Counted from the first letter of the stretch, positions 28,332 to 38,335 are shown. The stretch is DNA of 64,000 nucleotides from Calothrix sp. NIES-3974 (GCF_002368395.1 NZ_AP018254.1:868001-932000); one strand, 5' to 3'. Numbers and translations: made by a program. Notes: generated by a model from the sequence alone, not told the origin.

Positions 28332-29369
28332 TTAACTATTCACTGTATTCACTGCATTCAAAGACTTTTCAACTTCTCTAAAATCAACTCCGATTGCTCG
28401 CAATGCGTGCCACAAATGTCCTTGGAGGAAGAAGAAAGCGAGGAAGAAATGAGCATTTGCTAACCAAGCTCTAGCGGTATAACCTCCATCTGCCAACTTC
28501 ACGGAATCGGCAAAATAGGGACTAACGCCTAACTTCACCTCTAACACATTTCCGTAGAATTCAACTGGATAAGCAAGGGTATTTACCGCACAAAAATAGG
28601 CAGCGACAAATCCTGCTAACGCAATACCACCTAAAGAGTAGGAAAGAATCGCTTCACCAGAGAAAATCAGGAGTTTTTTTGCCCAAGGAAATGGTTCTTT
28701 AATTATGTGCCAAACCCCACCACCAATTAACATCAAACCAACGTAAATATGACCACCAATCAAGTCTTCCAAGTTGTTGACGCTAGCAAAATGGGTTTGA
28801 TAACCAAAAATTACCAAGGGATTTAAGGTCGGATTCACAACCGTTCTCACGTTGTGAATGGTTGCGTCATAAATTCCACCCCAAAACATTGCTTTACCAA
28901 CCAATAGTAAAGCCGCAACCCCTAAAAACAACAAATGGTGTCCGAGGATAAATCCCAGTTTTTTCGGGTCATCCCAATCAAAATGAAATTTACGAGCGCG
29001 TCCACTGGCATCACGTAAATTTGATGGTGCTTTGAAGGTATGAAATAATGCCCCTGCACCTAATACCGCCGAAGAAATCAGGTGTAGAGCGCCAATGACA
29101 AAGTAGGGATAGGTATCTAAAACTACTCCCCCTTCCCCTACACCAAAGCCTAAAGTGGCCAGGTGTGGTAACAATATCAATCCCTGCTCTCCCATTGGTA
29201 TCTCTGGGTTGTAGCGAGAAATTTCAAACCATGTAAACGCACCAGCCCATAACATCGTCAAGGCTGCTTGAGCGACGTGAGCGCCGATGAATAAGCCGGA
29301 AAGATTGGCAAAACGCGCATTTCCTGCCCACCAATCATATTTGACCTGGGGATTATCGTATGTCTGCAT
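28332..29369 (-). CDS. isiA: Iron-stress-induced chlorophyll-binding protein IsiA (CP43')
   Basis: A 345-residue six-helix antenna protein. The start [37 protein letters not shown] is the usual beginning of IsiA, and [42 protein letters not shown] and [18 protein letters not shown] match the lumenal regions of this branch. IsiA forms rings around photosystem I and dissipates energy under iron limitation; it resides in the thylakoid membrane. GGGAG lies upstream of ATG 29369. It heads a leftward unit with a second antenna gene and faces two further antenna genes and flavodoxin across a 661-bp control region. Confidence 0.88.
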   Translation of the reverse strand: MQTYDNPQVKYDWWAGNARFANLSGLFIGAHVAQAALTMLWAGAFTWFEISRYNPEIPMGEQGLILLPHLATLGFGVGEGGVVLDTYPYFVIGALHLISSAVLGAGALFHTFKAPSNLRDASGRARKFHFDWDDPKKLGFILGHHLLFLGVAALLLVGKAMFWGGIYDATIHNVRTVVNPTLNPLVIFGYQTHFASVNNLEDLIGGHIYVGLMLIGGGVWHIIKEPFPWAKKLLIFSGEAILSYSLGGIALAGFVAAYFCAVNTLAYPVEFYGNVLEVKLGVSPYFADSVKLADGGYTARAWLANAHFFLAFFFLQGHLWHALRAIGVDFREVEKSLNAVNTVNS

Positions 29370-30030
29370 TATTGATGCTTACTCCCTTATCATTTATGGA
29401 TTTGACAATCAAAATTTTGGCAAAATAGCAGTAATTTTTCTCAAAAGCTAAAAGGCTTGGTCGAGGATTTACCCCACTAATTTATCTTTAACATGAATTT
29501 TGATTGTTGAGAATATTTTTAAATTAATTTTGATTTACAAAAATTAATTTTTCGTCAAAAGCCGAGATAAATTGCGCGATCGCCTCCCAACTCTTGCCCA
29601 GTATCGCGCCTGTAAAAAAAAGCTAAATCCATTGTCTGGCTTACATATAAACCAAAAATGAATTCAGCTAATTCCAGTTTATTGCTGTTTCCATAGATGT
29701 ATGAGCGGCTGGAAACTAATTGCAATTTTATCTTAATTCCCCTGGATAGGGTGACACCGGAACATAATCTTTTGGTTTCAGAGGTGAGAGAGACGCGACA
29801 TGTCGCGTCTGTAGGGGAATAGGGCGAGAAATTGAAAATTTTTAATGACTTTTGCGTATGGAAGCTAGATGCGGAGGGTAAATCATCCCGGAATTTACTC
29901 TCATTTTTTTAATATAACTTAACGAAGTAAATGATAAATAATATCAACAAGTTTGCTAGGATACCTTTCAAGGCTTAATTGAGAGAGTTAATCATTAAGT
30001 AGTGAAAAGTAACCTATAGGAGGTAAAGCC
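29370..30030. promoter_or_regulatory. Divergent control region between isiA and the rightward antenna-flavodoxin unit
   Basis: 661 bp without a gene. It must carry promoters for both directions. Besides the Fur-box candidate (29932-29946) there is a weaker match TGAGAATATTTTTAA at 29508-29522 and a GACGCGACATGTCGCGTC hairpin repeat at 29791-29810. Long AT-rich tracts surround 29510-29560. Confidence 0.6.
29932..29946. promoter_or_regulatory. Candidate Fur box
   Basis: TGATAAATAATATCA matches the 7-1-7 Fur consensus TGATAATnATTATCA at 12 of 14 defined positions and has TGATA/TATCA dyad symmetry. It lies 84 bp before the start of the first rightward antenna gene, in a cluster known in other cyanobacteria to be induced by iron starvation. 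Confidence 0.65.
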
Positions 30031-31062
30031 ATGACAGACATGGCAATTAGTACATCCAATCAAATACCCTGGTGGGCTGGAAATGCTCGTTTAGCCGACT
30101 TATCAGGGAAATTATTGGGTGCCCATGTCGCCCATGCAGGATTGATTGTATTTTGGACAGGGGTGACAACCTTGTTTGAAATAGCCCGTTTTGATTCCAC
30201 CCGACCCATGTATGAACAGGGTTTAATTTTGCTACCCCATTTAGCCAGCTTGGGTTGGGGAGTAGGTAGTGGGGGACAGGTGGTAGATACCCATCCCTAC
30301 TTTGTGATTGGGGTTTTGCATCTGATTAGTTCTGCGTTTTTGGGGTTGGGAGGGATTTTCCATGCTCTGCGTGGACCAAGTACCCTCGAAGACCAATTTA
30401 GTTTTTTTGGTTATCGCTGGAATGATACCAGAAAAATGACGACCATTTTGGGCATTCACCTAGTGTTGCTGGGTGTGGGTGCTGGTTTATTTGTCGCCAA
30501 AGCTATGCTGTACGGTGGTTTGTATGACCCGATTATCGGTGAAGTCAGAGTCATTGACCATCCCAATTTAAATGCGATCGCAATTTTTGGGTATGTATTT
30601 GGTGCAGTTGGTAAGAATTGGCTCGCGAGTGTCAATAACCTAGAGGATGTCGTCGGTGGTCACATCTGGGTGGGGATACTCTGCATTGGGGGTGGACTTT
30701 GGCACATTGTCACTGAACCGTTCCCCTGGGCAAAACGCCTATTTGTTTGGTCGGGGGAAGCCTATTTATCCTACAGTTTAGGAGCAGTGGCATTGATGAG
30801 TTTTATCGCCACCTACTTTGTGAGTGTGAATACTCTGGTCTATCCGGTGGAGTTTTATGGTCCAGCGTTAAATATCGGCTTCGACCGCTTTCCCTATTTT
30901 GGCAACGGGGATCTACTTTCATCCCGTGTTTGGTTAGCCAATACCCAGTTTTGGTTAGGATTTTTCTTCCTCCAGGGTCATCTTTGGCACGCACTCAGAG
31001 CTGCTGGATTTAGTTTTGAGCAAGGTAAATTGATTCGTTCAACGCGGGGAGAGGTTGCCTAA
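30031..31062 (+). CDS. CP43-like chlorophyll-binding antenna protein (Pcb family)
   Basis: A 343-residue six-helix antenna protein. An excellent AGGAGG ribosome site lies seven bases before ATG 30031. Hallmarks: [89 protein letters not shown] and [15 protein letters not shown]. The lumenal loop and the [10 protein letters not shown] segment set it apart from IsiA and group it with the next gene. The two are separated by only two bases, implying one operon with flavodoxin downstream. No PsaL-like fusion is present. Confidence 0.92.
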   Translation: MTDMAISTSNQIPWWAGNARLADLSGKLLGAHVAHAGLIVFWTGVTTLFEIARFDSTRPMYEQGLILLPHLASLGWGVGSGGQVVDTHPYFVIGVLHLISSAFLGLGGIFHALRGPSTLEDQFSFFGYRWNDTRKMTTILGIHLVLLGVGAGLFVAKAMLYGGLYDPIIGEVRVIDHPNLNAIAIFGYVFGAVGKNWLASVNNLEDVVGGHIWVGILCIGGGLWHIVTEPFPWAKRLFVWSGEAYLSYSLGAVALMSFIATYFVSVNTLVYPVEFYGPALNIGFDRFPYFGNGDLLSSRVWLANTQFWLGFFFLQGHLWHALRAAGFSFEQGKLIRSTRGEVA

Positions 31063-31064
31063 AT

Positions 31065-32138
31065 ATGACTACTGCAACAATGGATACGGTAAACACGGTC
31101 AATAATTTGGATGGAATCACCTCTTCAATTCCAGATGCGGGATGGTGGAATGGCAATGCTCGATTTGCCGAACTTTCCGGGAAACTACTAGGTGCCCATG
31201 TCGCCCATGCGGGATTGATTGTCCTCTGGGCTGGAGCGATGACTTTATTTGAAATTACCCGTTATGATGCCGCTAAACCTATCTATGAACAGGGTTTAAT
31301 CTTGATTCCCCACCTAGCAACTTTGGGTTTGGGAGTGGGTAAGGGAGGAGTAATTGTTGATACCTATCCCTATTTTGTGATTGGGGTATTTCATTTAATC
31401 AGTTCAGCAGTGCTAGGTGCTGGTGGCATTTACCATGCCTTATTAGGTGAATCCGTATTATCCCGCAATCAAAGCTTTGCTGGTTTTTTTGGCTACGACT
31501 GGAAAGACCAACGCAAGATGACCAGTATTCTGGGTATTCACCTGATTTTACTGGGGATTGGAGCTTGGTTATTAGTGGCAAAGGCGATGTTTTGGGGTGG
31601 TTTATTTGACCCTTGGTTCAATGGTGGTCAGGTGCGGATCATTAGTAATCCGACCTTGAATCCCTTTGTCATATTTAGTTATTTGTTCCCGGTACATGGA
31701 CTAGCGGGAATGGCTGCGGTCAACAATTTAGAAGATGTTGTTGGTGGTCATATTTGGGTGGGATTGATGTGTATTCTGGGTGGTACTTGGCATTTGATTA
31801 GTAGTCCCTTACCCTGGACACAAAAAATCTTTGTCTGGTCAGGGGAAGCCTATTTATCCTACAGTTTAGGAGCATTGGCTTATATGGGATTTTTTGCAGC
31901 CTACTTTGTCACTGTCAACAATACAGTCTATCCAGAGGTGTTTTATGGTCCTGTGGGTGTGATTGAAACCACAACAGGTGTGGTGACAGTACGAGGTTGG
32001 TTAGCAACTTCCCACCTGGTTTTAGCCAGTTTATTTTTGTGTGGTCATATTTGGCACGCAATTCGCGCTCGTTTAAATGCCAATGGATTTGATTTTCAAA
32101 CTGGTGATATGGTGCAAGCACCGGGAATTTATCAGTAG
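31065..32138 (+). CDS. CP43-like chlorophyll-binding antenna protein (Pcb family), second in operon
   Basis: A 357-residue paralogue of the preceding gene: [67 protein letters not shown] and a six-helix core with conserved histidines. The N-terminus is longer (about 25 residues before the GWW motif) and the final helix reads [23 protein letters not shown]. Two bases separate it from the preceding stop, so translation is probably coupled. It is followed 173 bp later by flavodoxin. AGATTTTAG-type short tandem repeats lie just downstream. Confidence 0.92.
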   Translation: MTTATMDTVNTVNNLDGITSSIPDAGWWNGNARFAELSGKLLGAHVAHAGLIVLWAGAMTLFEITRYDAAKPIYEQGLILIPHLATLGLGVGKGGVIVDTYPYFVIGVFHLISSAVLGAGGIYHALLGESVLSRNQSFAGFFGYDWKDQRKMTSILGIHLILLGIGAWLLVAKAMFWGGLFDPWFNGGQVRIISNPTLNPFVIFSYLFPVHGLAGMAAVNNLEDVVGGHIWVGLMCILGGTWHLISSPLPWTQKIFVWSGEAYLSYSLGALAYMGFFAAYFVTVNNTVYPEVFYGPVGVIETTTGVVTVRGWLATSHLVLASLFLCGHIWHAIRARLNANGFDFQTGDMVQAPGIYQ

Positions 32139-32311
32139 AGATTTTAGATTTTAGATTTTGGATTACTCTAACTAACTGGATTTTTCGTCAACCCCAGAAA
32201 CTATTAGGGAGCAGGGAGAGCTGATCTATTCTTCTATGGCAATCAATTTGCAGATTAGGTGAACATTTTTCCATTTTGGTTAAGTAATTGGAGTTCATTC
32301 AAATTAGGAAT

Positions 32312-32824
32312 ATGTCAAAAAAAATAGGTTTATTCTACGGTACAACTACGGGAAAAACAGAATCAGCAGCCCAAATTATTCGTGATGAATTTGGTGGCGA
32401 TATCGTTGATTTAGTGGATGTATCCCAGGCAGACGGCAGTGAATTCAGTGAATATGAATATATTATTGTTGGCTGTCCTACATGGAATATCGGGGAATTA
32501 CAAAGTGACTGGGAAGGTCTTTACCAAGAGTTAGATGATATCGATTTCAGTGGTAAAACAGTAGCCTATTTTGGTACAGGAGATCAAATTGGTTATGGAG
32601 ATAATTTCCAAGATGCAATGGGAATTATTGAGGAAAAAATTTCTGCCCAGGGTGGAAAGACAGTTGGGTACACTTCAACAGATGGATACGATTTCAATGA
32701 ATCCAAGGCTTTGAGAGATGGTAAATTTGTTGGTTTAGCCTTAGATGAAGACAATCAATCTGATTTAACCGATGAGCGAATCAAGGCTTGGGTTGCACAG
32801 CTGAAAAGGGAATTTGGTATATAG
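32312..32824 (+). CDS. isiB: Flavodoxin
   Basis: A 170-residue long-chain flavodoxin from ATG 32312 (AGGA seven bases upstream; a TTG at 32288 would add eight residues). The FMN phosphate loop GTTTGKTE, the ring-binding loops PTWNIGELQSDW and GTGDQIGYGDNF, and the C-terminal WVAQLKREFGI are all present. It replaces ferredoxin as electron carrier from photosystem I under iron starvation, consistent with its place after the antenna genes. The 173-bp gap leaves room for a separate promoter. Confidence 0.95.
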   Translation: MSKKIGLFYGTTTGKTESAAQIIRDEFGGDIVDLVDVSQADGSEFSEYEYIIVGCPTWNIGELQSDWEGLYQELDDIDFSGKTVAYFGTGDQIGYGDNFQDAMGIIEEKISAQGGKTVGYTSTDGYDFNESKALRDGKFVGLALDEDNQSDLTDERIKAWVAQLKREFGI

Positions 32825-32886
32825 ATTTAGCTGATACCCAACAGGTAAATTAGCTAAATTAGCTAATTTAGCGATCGCAGCACAAT

Positions 32887-32913
32887 GGTGGGTTAAACAT
32901 TCCCTAACCCACC
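32887..32913. terminator. Hairpin between convergent genes, possible terminator
   Basis: GGTGGGTTA and TAACCCACC flank a nine-base loop, 62 bp after the flavodoxin stop and 43 bp before the end of the convergent gene. There is no T-run, so termination is only suggested by position. Confidence 0.35.
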
Positions 32914-32956
32914 GGACAATTACCCTTACTCAGGAAAAGTTTTGCCATCAAGACTT

Positions 32957-33649
32957 TCAACTCTGTCTTCCACTACAGGACTGTGATTGCCACAATTGGG
33001 GAATAGTCACAAACTCATATCCCCGTTCTTGCAATTTAGGAATTAAACAATCTACCGTTGCTGCAACATCTTGACCACCATAGTAACCATCATGCAAGAC
33101 GATAATTGATCCATTCCTCACTTGGGTTAAAACTCGACGATTAACCACCTCAATTCCCGGACGCACCCAATCTTCCGGAACCACACTCCACATCACAGGA
33201 CGGAAGTTCCATTGACGTAATAGTTTCAAGGTTTTGGGTGTAAATAATCCATTAGGTGGACGCACATCCACAATATTTTCCGGTGCTAAATTACAGGCAT
33301 TAGCGATAATTCTTTGGGTGCGAACAAGGGAATTTTGTAAATGTTCTGGTGACAGAAAGGGAAAATTGTGGTGATAATATCCATGTATTCCCAACCAATG
33401 GTGATTGGTAAAGACACTACGAGCGATTTCGGGAATGCGTTCCACACAGACACCCAACCAAAAAAAACTGGCTGGAATTTGGTATTTATCCAGAACCTTT
33501 AAAAGTTGCGGTGTGTATTCCGGATGGGGACCATCATCAAAAGTCAAAGCGATTTGGGGGGAATGGGGATGGCCATTCCATAAACATTGGCGAAAGGTGG
33601 GTTGGAGAATTCGGTAGACATAGGGATAAAAGGGAGCTAATTGGAGCAT
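32957..33649 (-). CDS. Polysaccharide deacetylase (NodB-type)
   Basis: A CE4-family enzyme. From ATG 33649 (MLQLAPFYPYVYRIL) it is 230 residues, the usual cyanobacterial form; the frame is open to 33784, which would overlap the divergent peptidase upstream region. Motifs: ALTFDDGPHPEYTP (catalytic base and metal Asp), GIHGYYHHNF (metal histidines), RPPNG, EDW and IIVLHDG. It would remove N-acetyl groups from peptidoglycan or another envelope polysaccharide. It is divergent from an M23 peptidase, another wall-modifying enzyme. Confidence 0.88.
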   Translation of the reverse strand: MLQLAPFYPYVYRILQPTFRQCLWNGHPHSPQIALTFDDGPHPEYTPQLLKVLDKYQIPASFFWLGVCVERIPEIARSVFTNHHWLGIHGYYHHNFPFLSPEHLQNSLVRTQRIIANACNLAPENIVDVRPPNGLFTPKTLKLLRQWNFRPVMWSVVPEDWVRPGIEVVNRRVLTQVRNGSIIVLHDGYYGGQDVAATVDCLIPKLQERGYEFVTIPQLWQSQSCSGRQS

Positions 33650-33810
33650 AGGGAACTGGTTTAGATAATGCCATCGATTTATTTTGCTACAGGGGTGTAA
33701 AGTTCGCACCGTGGAGAGGGAATAATAAAGTTGGTCAAAATTGCTAATTGAGAATTTAGCGACAAGACACAAACTTGATTTCACACCGAAAATACACAGA
33801 GGCGAAAATA

Positions 33811-34509
33811 ATGTGGCAATGGTATCGTCAACGTTTACGAATTGGCAGAAAGTTTTTCATTCTCTGGGTTATGGTTGTGGCAATATCAATTGTATTATTA
33901 TCCTCCCCCCAATTGGTGAGGGCTAGACAAATTAGCACAACCTCCTCCAGCAACGATTGGAGTCGAGCATCATTTCCAGTGGAGAACTTTCGAGCCTACA
34001 CATCTCCCTTTGGTTATCGTCGCTCCCCCACAGGTGATAATAATTGGGAATTTCATAATGGTTTAGATATTGCTGCACCTAGGGGTAGTTATATTCGCAA
34101 CTGGTGGACAGGGACAGTAATTAAAGTTAGCGATCGCGGAGCTTGTGGTACCCATATAATCATCCAGTCGGGAGATTGGCAACATTCCTATTGTCATTTA
34201 GAAGGTGGTGTGGTGATGAGGGATGGTCAACCCTATTTATTCGACAGTCTCGGTGGAATTTTGATTCGGGAAGGACAACAAATTCCTGCGGGTGTCCGTA
34301 TTGGTCGGGTAGGAATGACGGGAAGGACAACTGGTCCTCACCTCCATTGGACAATCCGTTATCGTAGTGGATACGTCGATCCAGCAATGGTATTACGAGC
34401 GATGTTTGCAGTTCAACCGAATAATCGGGTGGCAGAACAATCTTTCCCTGTGATACTGCCACAATTACAAATAGATGAGTTAAATTATATTCGCAATTTT
34501 AGTCGCTAA
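33811..34509 (+). CDS. M23 (LytM-type) peptidase
   Basis: A 232-residue secreted or membrane-anchored protein from ATG 33811 (GAGGCG upstream; TTG 33775 would add 12). A hydrophobic segment (FFILWVMVVAISIVLLSS) precedes the LytM domain: SPFGYRRSP, FHNGLDIAAPRG (zinc His and Asp), QHSYCHLEGG and GRTTGPHLHWTI (HxH). Such enzymes cut peptidoglycan peptides or regulate amidases. All zinc ligands appear present, so it is likely active in the periplasm. Confidence 0.9.
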   Translation: MWQWYRQRLRIGRKFFILWVMVVAISIVLLSSPQLVRARQISTTSSSNDWSRASFPVENFRAYTSPFGYRRSPTGDNNWEFHNGLDIAAPRGSYIRNWWTGTVIKVSDRGACGTHIIIQSGDWQHSYCHLEGGVVMRDGQPYLFDSLGGILIREGQQIPAGVRIGRVGMTGRTTGPHLHWTIRYRSGYVDPAMVLRAMFAVQPNNRVAEQSFPVILPQLQIDELNYIRNFSR

Positions 34510-34596
34510 ATATTCTCATTCAAATGAGAATTAAACTTGATAAATCCTGAACAAAAATCATCATGAATTAGGCAAAGTATAATATATAGCAATCTG

Positions 34597-34703
34597 ATTT
34601 AAGTAGTGAAAAATGGCGTGCCGTTGACTGATGACTGGTGAGTGTCAACCGTCAACCGTTAACAAGCCTATATGTAAGATTTCACAAATTGTTTAGGACT
34701 GCG
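34597..34703 (+). repeat. Dispersed repeat, copy 2 of 2 (about 110 bp)
   Basis: This corresponds to 1722-1839 in the same orientation, beginning ATTTAAGTAGTGAAAAAT and ending TTTAGGACTGCGG. It is directly followed by another repeat type at 34710. Confidence 0.8.
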
Positions 34704-34709
34704 GTATTA

Positions 34710-34852
34710 TGACTTACGCACTTACGAGAAATCAGGTGTTTGAGACTGCTACCTTGCAAGAAGCCACTGCGCATCTACCTGATGACCCGACGTTCGATCC
34801 GCTACGGGAAGAAGTGCAATGACAGGGTTTCCGTTGTCCTTGTGTAAGTCCT
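34710..34852 (+). repeat. GACTTACGCA-bounded element (MITE-like)
   Basis: TGACTTACGCACTTACG at the left and CTTGTGTAAGTCCTTA at the right are imperfect inverted repeats. A second element with the same ends is at 62545-62637. Ends of this type flank small non-autonomous elements in many cyanobacteria. The remaining bases to 34996 hold no recognised feature. Confidence 0.65.
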
Positions 34853-34996
34853 TATATAGTAAAACAAGCAAAACAAAAAGTAATCTTTTTTGTTTCCTAC
34901 TCCCGATTCCCCACTCCCCATTCCCTATTTTCACCACCTAAAATATGTTTTAATAACTCCATATTTTGGGTTTTATATTCTGCTACGAAATGATGT

Positions 34997-36358
34997 ATGG
35001 CACAGCTTTCTCGGCGTAAGTTTTTAACCACAACAGGTGCTACGGTACTGATTCACCAAGTTCAAGGGTGTAGTAATTTTTCTCCGGTGACAAGGGCAGA
35101 ATTACAACATGGCGTATATGCGGGTAATGGTAATACTCCCGAAACTACTTCCGCAACCCTGGGATTTGTTCCCGTTATGAGTGCATCTCCATTAATTATT
35201 GCCCAAGCCAAGGGTTTTTTTTCTAAGTATGGGATGACTGATATCAAGGTACAAAAACAACCTTCTTGGGCAGTAATGCGTGATAAATTAATGCTAGGTG
35301 CGGCGGATGATGGTTTAGATGGTGGTCATTTATTATTTCCTATGGCCTATTTAATTGCTACTGGGGAAATTAGCTATGGACGCAAAATACCCCTGTATAT
35401 TTTGGCTCGGATGAACGTTAATGGTCAGGGAATTTCCGTTGCTAAGGAGTATTTAGGATTAAATTTAGGATTGGATGGTTCCTCAATCAAAGCAGCCTTA
35501 CAGACCAAAGCTAAAGGCGGAAATTCTATCCGATTTGCCATTCCTTTTCGACGGGTGACAGGGGATTTTTTTATGCGTTGGTGGTTAGAATATGCAGGGA
35601 TTAATCCAGATCGAGATGCATCATTAATTGTAATTCCCCCACCTCAAATGGTTGCAAATATGCGGGGAGGAACAATGGAGGGGTTTTGTGTGGTTGATCC
35701 GTGGCATCAAAGATTAATTAATCAAAAAATCGGTTATTCTGCGGTGACAAGTGGGGAACTATGGTCAAATCATCCGGAAAAAGCTTTAGTAGTTCGTGCA
35801 GAATGGGTAGATAAATATCCTCGTGCAGCTAAAGCTCTACTTGCAGGACTCATGGAAGCACAAATCTGGTGTGACAAACCCGAAAATAAACCCGAATTAA
35901 TCGAGATTTTGAGCCAACGTCAGTGGATAGGATTAAAACCTGATTTAATGCGCGATCGCATGATGGGAAAGTTTGATTATGGTAATGGTCGAGTTGTCGA
36001 AAATAGTCCCCATGCGATTAAATTTTGGAGTTATCCTAAATCAAATCAATCTCAATTTCCAGAAAATAAAAGTAGCAAAAATCAACTTTTTGAAAGTGTT
36101 TCCTACCCCTATAAAAGTCACGACTTATGGTTTTTAATTGAAGATATGCGCTGGGGATATCGTCACAAAGATTTTCCTACCCAAAAATTAATTAATCAAG
36201 TCAACCGAGAAGATATTTGGCGAGAAACCGCAACCATGATTGGACAAGAACAAATAATTCCCACTAGCACATCGCGGGGTATTGAAAAATTTTTCAACGG
36301 TTTAGAATTCAATCCTGATGCTCCCGAAAAATACTTAAATTCGACTGTTATCAAGTAG
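34997..36358 (+). CDS. NrtA/CmpA-like ABC transporter substrate-binding protein
   Basis: A 453-residue protein with an N-terminal twin-arginine motif (SRRKFLTTTGA) and VQGCSN, which could be a lipobox, so it is probably exported by Tat and lipid-anchored. GFVPVMSASPLIIAQAKGFFSKYGM, DGGHLLFPMAYLIATGEIS and EGFCVVDPWHQRLI follow the fold of nitrate- and bicarbonate-binding NrtA/CmpA and TauA relatives. The ligand could be nitrate, bicarbonate, an aliphatic sulfonate or another anion. The permease gene follows after 20 bp. No ATPase gene is present in the neighbourhood. Confidence 0.82.
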   Translation: MAQLSRRKFLTTTGATVLIHQVQGCSNFSPVTRAELQHGVYAGNGNTPETTSATLGFVPVMSASPLIIAQAKGFFSKYGMTDIKVQKQPSWAVMRDKLMLGAADDGLDGGHLLFPMAYLIATGEISYGRKIPLYILARMNVNGQGISVAKEYLGLNLGLDGSSIKAALQTKAKGGNSIRFAIPFRRVTGDFFMRWWLEYAGINPDRDASLIVIPPPQMVANMRGGTMEGFCVVDPWHQRLINQKIGYSAVTSGELWSNHPEKALVVRAEWVDKYPRAAKALLAGLMEAQIWCDKPENKPELIEILSQRQWIGLKPDLMRDRMMGKFDYGNGRVVENSPHAIKFWSYPKSNQSQFPENKSSKNQLFESVSYPYKSHDLWFLIEDMRWGYRHKDFPTQKLINQVNREDIWRETATMIGQEQIIPTSTSRGIEKFFNGLEFNPDAPEKYLNSTVIK

Positions 36359-36378
36359 CTACTTTTTTCTTTCTAAAA

Positions 36379-37164
36379 ATGTCTATTTACAACCCCTGCA
36401 AAAAAATCCCCCCATCTCTGGTGGGAATTATAGTCGTAATTGTGATTTGGCAATTACTTAGCCTTCGTCCAGAAACTTCCCTACCCTCACCATTCCAAGT
36501 AGTTAAGGAAACCCATGAATTAATTCTCAACCCTTTCTTTTATAAAAGTGATACTAACAAAGGCTTATTTTGGCTCATACTTGCTAGCTTAAAACGGGTT
36601 ACTCTTGGTTATATACTTGCCATATTTATTGGTGTTCCCATTGGCTTTTTAATAAGTCTAATTCCCTTTCTTTTTCAAGCCATTAATCCCATCATACAAT
36701 TACTGCGTCCCGTCGCACCCTTAGCTTGGCTACCCCTTGCGCAAGCAGTTTTTCTCAAACCCAATCCCTCTGCCATTTTTGTAATTTTAATTACGGCAAT
36801 TTGGCCAATTATTATTAATACGGCAATGGGTGTACAATTAATTCCCCAAGATTATCTGAATGTGGGGAGAATTCTAAAACTTCCTTGGTGGAAAAAAATT
36901 ACCAAAATAATTTTACCAGCCACACTTCCCCATATTTTGACCGGATTAAGAATTGCTCTGGGTTTATCTTGGTTAGCAGTAGTTGCTGCGGAAATGCTGT
37001 TATCTGATGATGGTCTGGGCTTTTTTATTATTAATGCCTACAATAACTCTAACATCAGCGAAATTATTTTAGCGATTATTTATTTAGGAGGAGTAGGTAT
37101 TGTTCTTGATCAATTAATGTCATTTCTTTCTCGAATCTGGCAAATTGAACCTGAAACAAATTAG
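36379..37164 (+). CDS. NrtB/SsuC-like ABC transporter permease
   Basis: A 261-residue inner-membrane permease with six hydrophobic segments. The EAA-type coupling loop reads AAEMLLSDDGLGFFIINAYN, and RILKLPWWKKITKIILPATLPHILTGLRIALG is the characteristic cytoplasmic segment of this class. It follows the binding protein by 20 bp and clearly forms one operon. The missing partner is the ATPase (NrtD/SsuB type), which must be encoded elsewhere if the transporter works. Confidence 0.9.
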   Translation: MSIYNPCKKIPPSLVGIIVVIVIWQLLSLRPETSLPSPFQVVKETHELILNPFFYKSDTNKGLFWLILASLKRVTLGYILAIFIGVPIGFLISLIPFLFQAINPIIQLLRPVAPLAWLPLAQAVFLKPNPSAIFVILITAIWPIIINTAMGVQLIPQDYLNVGRILKLPWWKKITKIILPATLPHILTGLRIALGLSWLAVVAAEMLLSDDGLGFFIINAYNNSNISEIILAIIYLGGVGIVLDQLMSFLSRIWQIEPETN

Positions 37165-37165
37165 A

Positions 37166-37359
37166 CCCGGATTTCTCACCCATCTCTAATTCGGTGAGTA
37201 GTCTGTGATGGGAGTAGTCATCATCAACTGTGTACACCAGAACACATGAAAGTGATTTTTGCTTACCCCCTGCTACTACTCTCCACTTCCTGTTTACGAG
37301 GGAGTAGGAAAATCAACCCATTAACTCAAGGCTTATTACTCCCTTGTCAGAAATCCAGG
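37166..37359. repeat. CCCGGATTTCTCAC-bounded element
   Basis: It begins CCCGGATTTCTCACC two bases after the permease stop and ends GTCAGAAATCCAGG, an imperfect inverted repeat. Inside are GGGAGTAG and AATCAACCCATTAACTCAAG blocks shared with copies at 41693, 49112, 50189, 59660 and 61353. Confidence 0.75.
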
Positions 37360-37405
37360 AAAATATAGGTTCGCGTATTGCAACAATGGTATGACTGGAA
37401 TACAA

Positions 37406-38239
37406 TTAAACTGTAGGTGGTAGTATAATCTTCTTAGCTAAACCCAACTTTTCTAGCCCCCTTATTGCCCACCAAGTCATGTCCAATTCCCACCATTGCC
37501 AACCTGCTTTGGCAACATTGGGATAGGCATGGTGGTTATTGTGCCAACCTTCACCGTAAGTTAGTAACGCAGCCCACCACAGGTTACGGGAATTATCTTC
37601 ACAATCAAAGCGACGATATCCGTACATATGGGTGGCAGAATTAATTAACCAAGTGCTATGCCATAAACACACCGCACGGACAAACATTCCATAAATTACA
37701 AACGACCAACCACCCAACAAATATAAACCGATACCCAGGGGAAGTTGCAACCAGAGGAAATGTTGATTTAACCAACGGTAATACCCATCCCGGTCTAAAT
37801 CCGGTGCAAAGCGTTTGTAGGACTGATAATCAAAGGATTCTGAATCGTCATAAAATAACCACAACATGTGACTCCACCAAAATCCCCGTTTGGCTGAATA
37901 GGGGTCTTTGTCTATATCTTCTGTGTGGAGATGGTGTCTTCGGTGTCCTGCGACCCAAAAAATTGGTCCACCCTGTAATGCTAATGCTCCAATAGTCGCG
38001 ATCGCATACTCAACTGGTTTGGGTACTTGAAAACTACGATGGGTCAGTAAACGGTGATACCCTAAACAAATCCCTATACTACCTAGCAACCAATGCAAAA
38101 ATATTGCTGTACCTAAAGCTGACCAAGAAAAAAACCACGGCGCTAATAATGCTAAAATATGCACCACACTAAAAAATATGACATTTGTCCACGACAAATT
38201 ACCACCCTTTACGGGTGTTTTGCTCGGATTTGCAACCAT
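37406..38239 (-). CDS. desC: Acyl-lipid delta-9 fatty acid desaturase
   Basis: A 277-residue membrane di-iron desaturase. All three histidine boxes are visible: HRLLTHRSF, HRRHH and HNNHH, with hydrophobic helices between. FWVAGHRRHHLHTEDIDKDPYS and WALLTYGEGWHNNHHAYP-like spacing match the delta-9 class. It introduces the first double bond into membrane acyl lipids and supports growth in the cold. AGGA lies before ATG 38239. Upstream are two near-identical 17-bp dyads and then a divergent TetR-type regulator, which suggests a regulated pair. Confidence 0.93.
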   Translation of the reverse strand: MVANPSKTPVKGGNLSWTNVIFFSVVHILALLAPWFFSWSALGTAIFLHWLLGSIGICLGYHRLLTHRSFQVPKPVEYAIATIGALALQGGPIFWVAGHRRHHLHTEDIDKDPYSAKRGFWWSHMLWLFYDDSESFDYQSYKRFAPDLDRDGYYRWLNQHFLWLQLPLGIGLYLLGGWSFVIYGMFVRAVCLWHSTWLINSATHMYGYRRFDCEDNSRNLWWAALLTYGEGWHNNHHAYPNVAKAGWQWWELDMTWWAIRGLEKLGLAKKIILPPTV

Positions 38240-38335
38240 AAAAGTCCTAATTTTTTTTGAATTACTTACCCTGTTTCCCAGAACATGATTTTTGATCGCT
38301 TTTGACTTTTTTCATCTGCAATTTCCTGGGATTTG

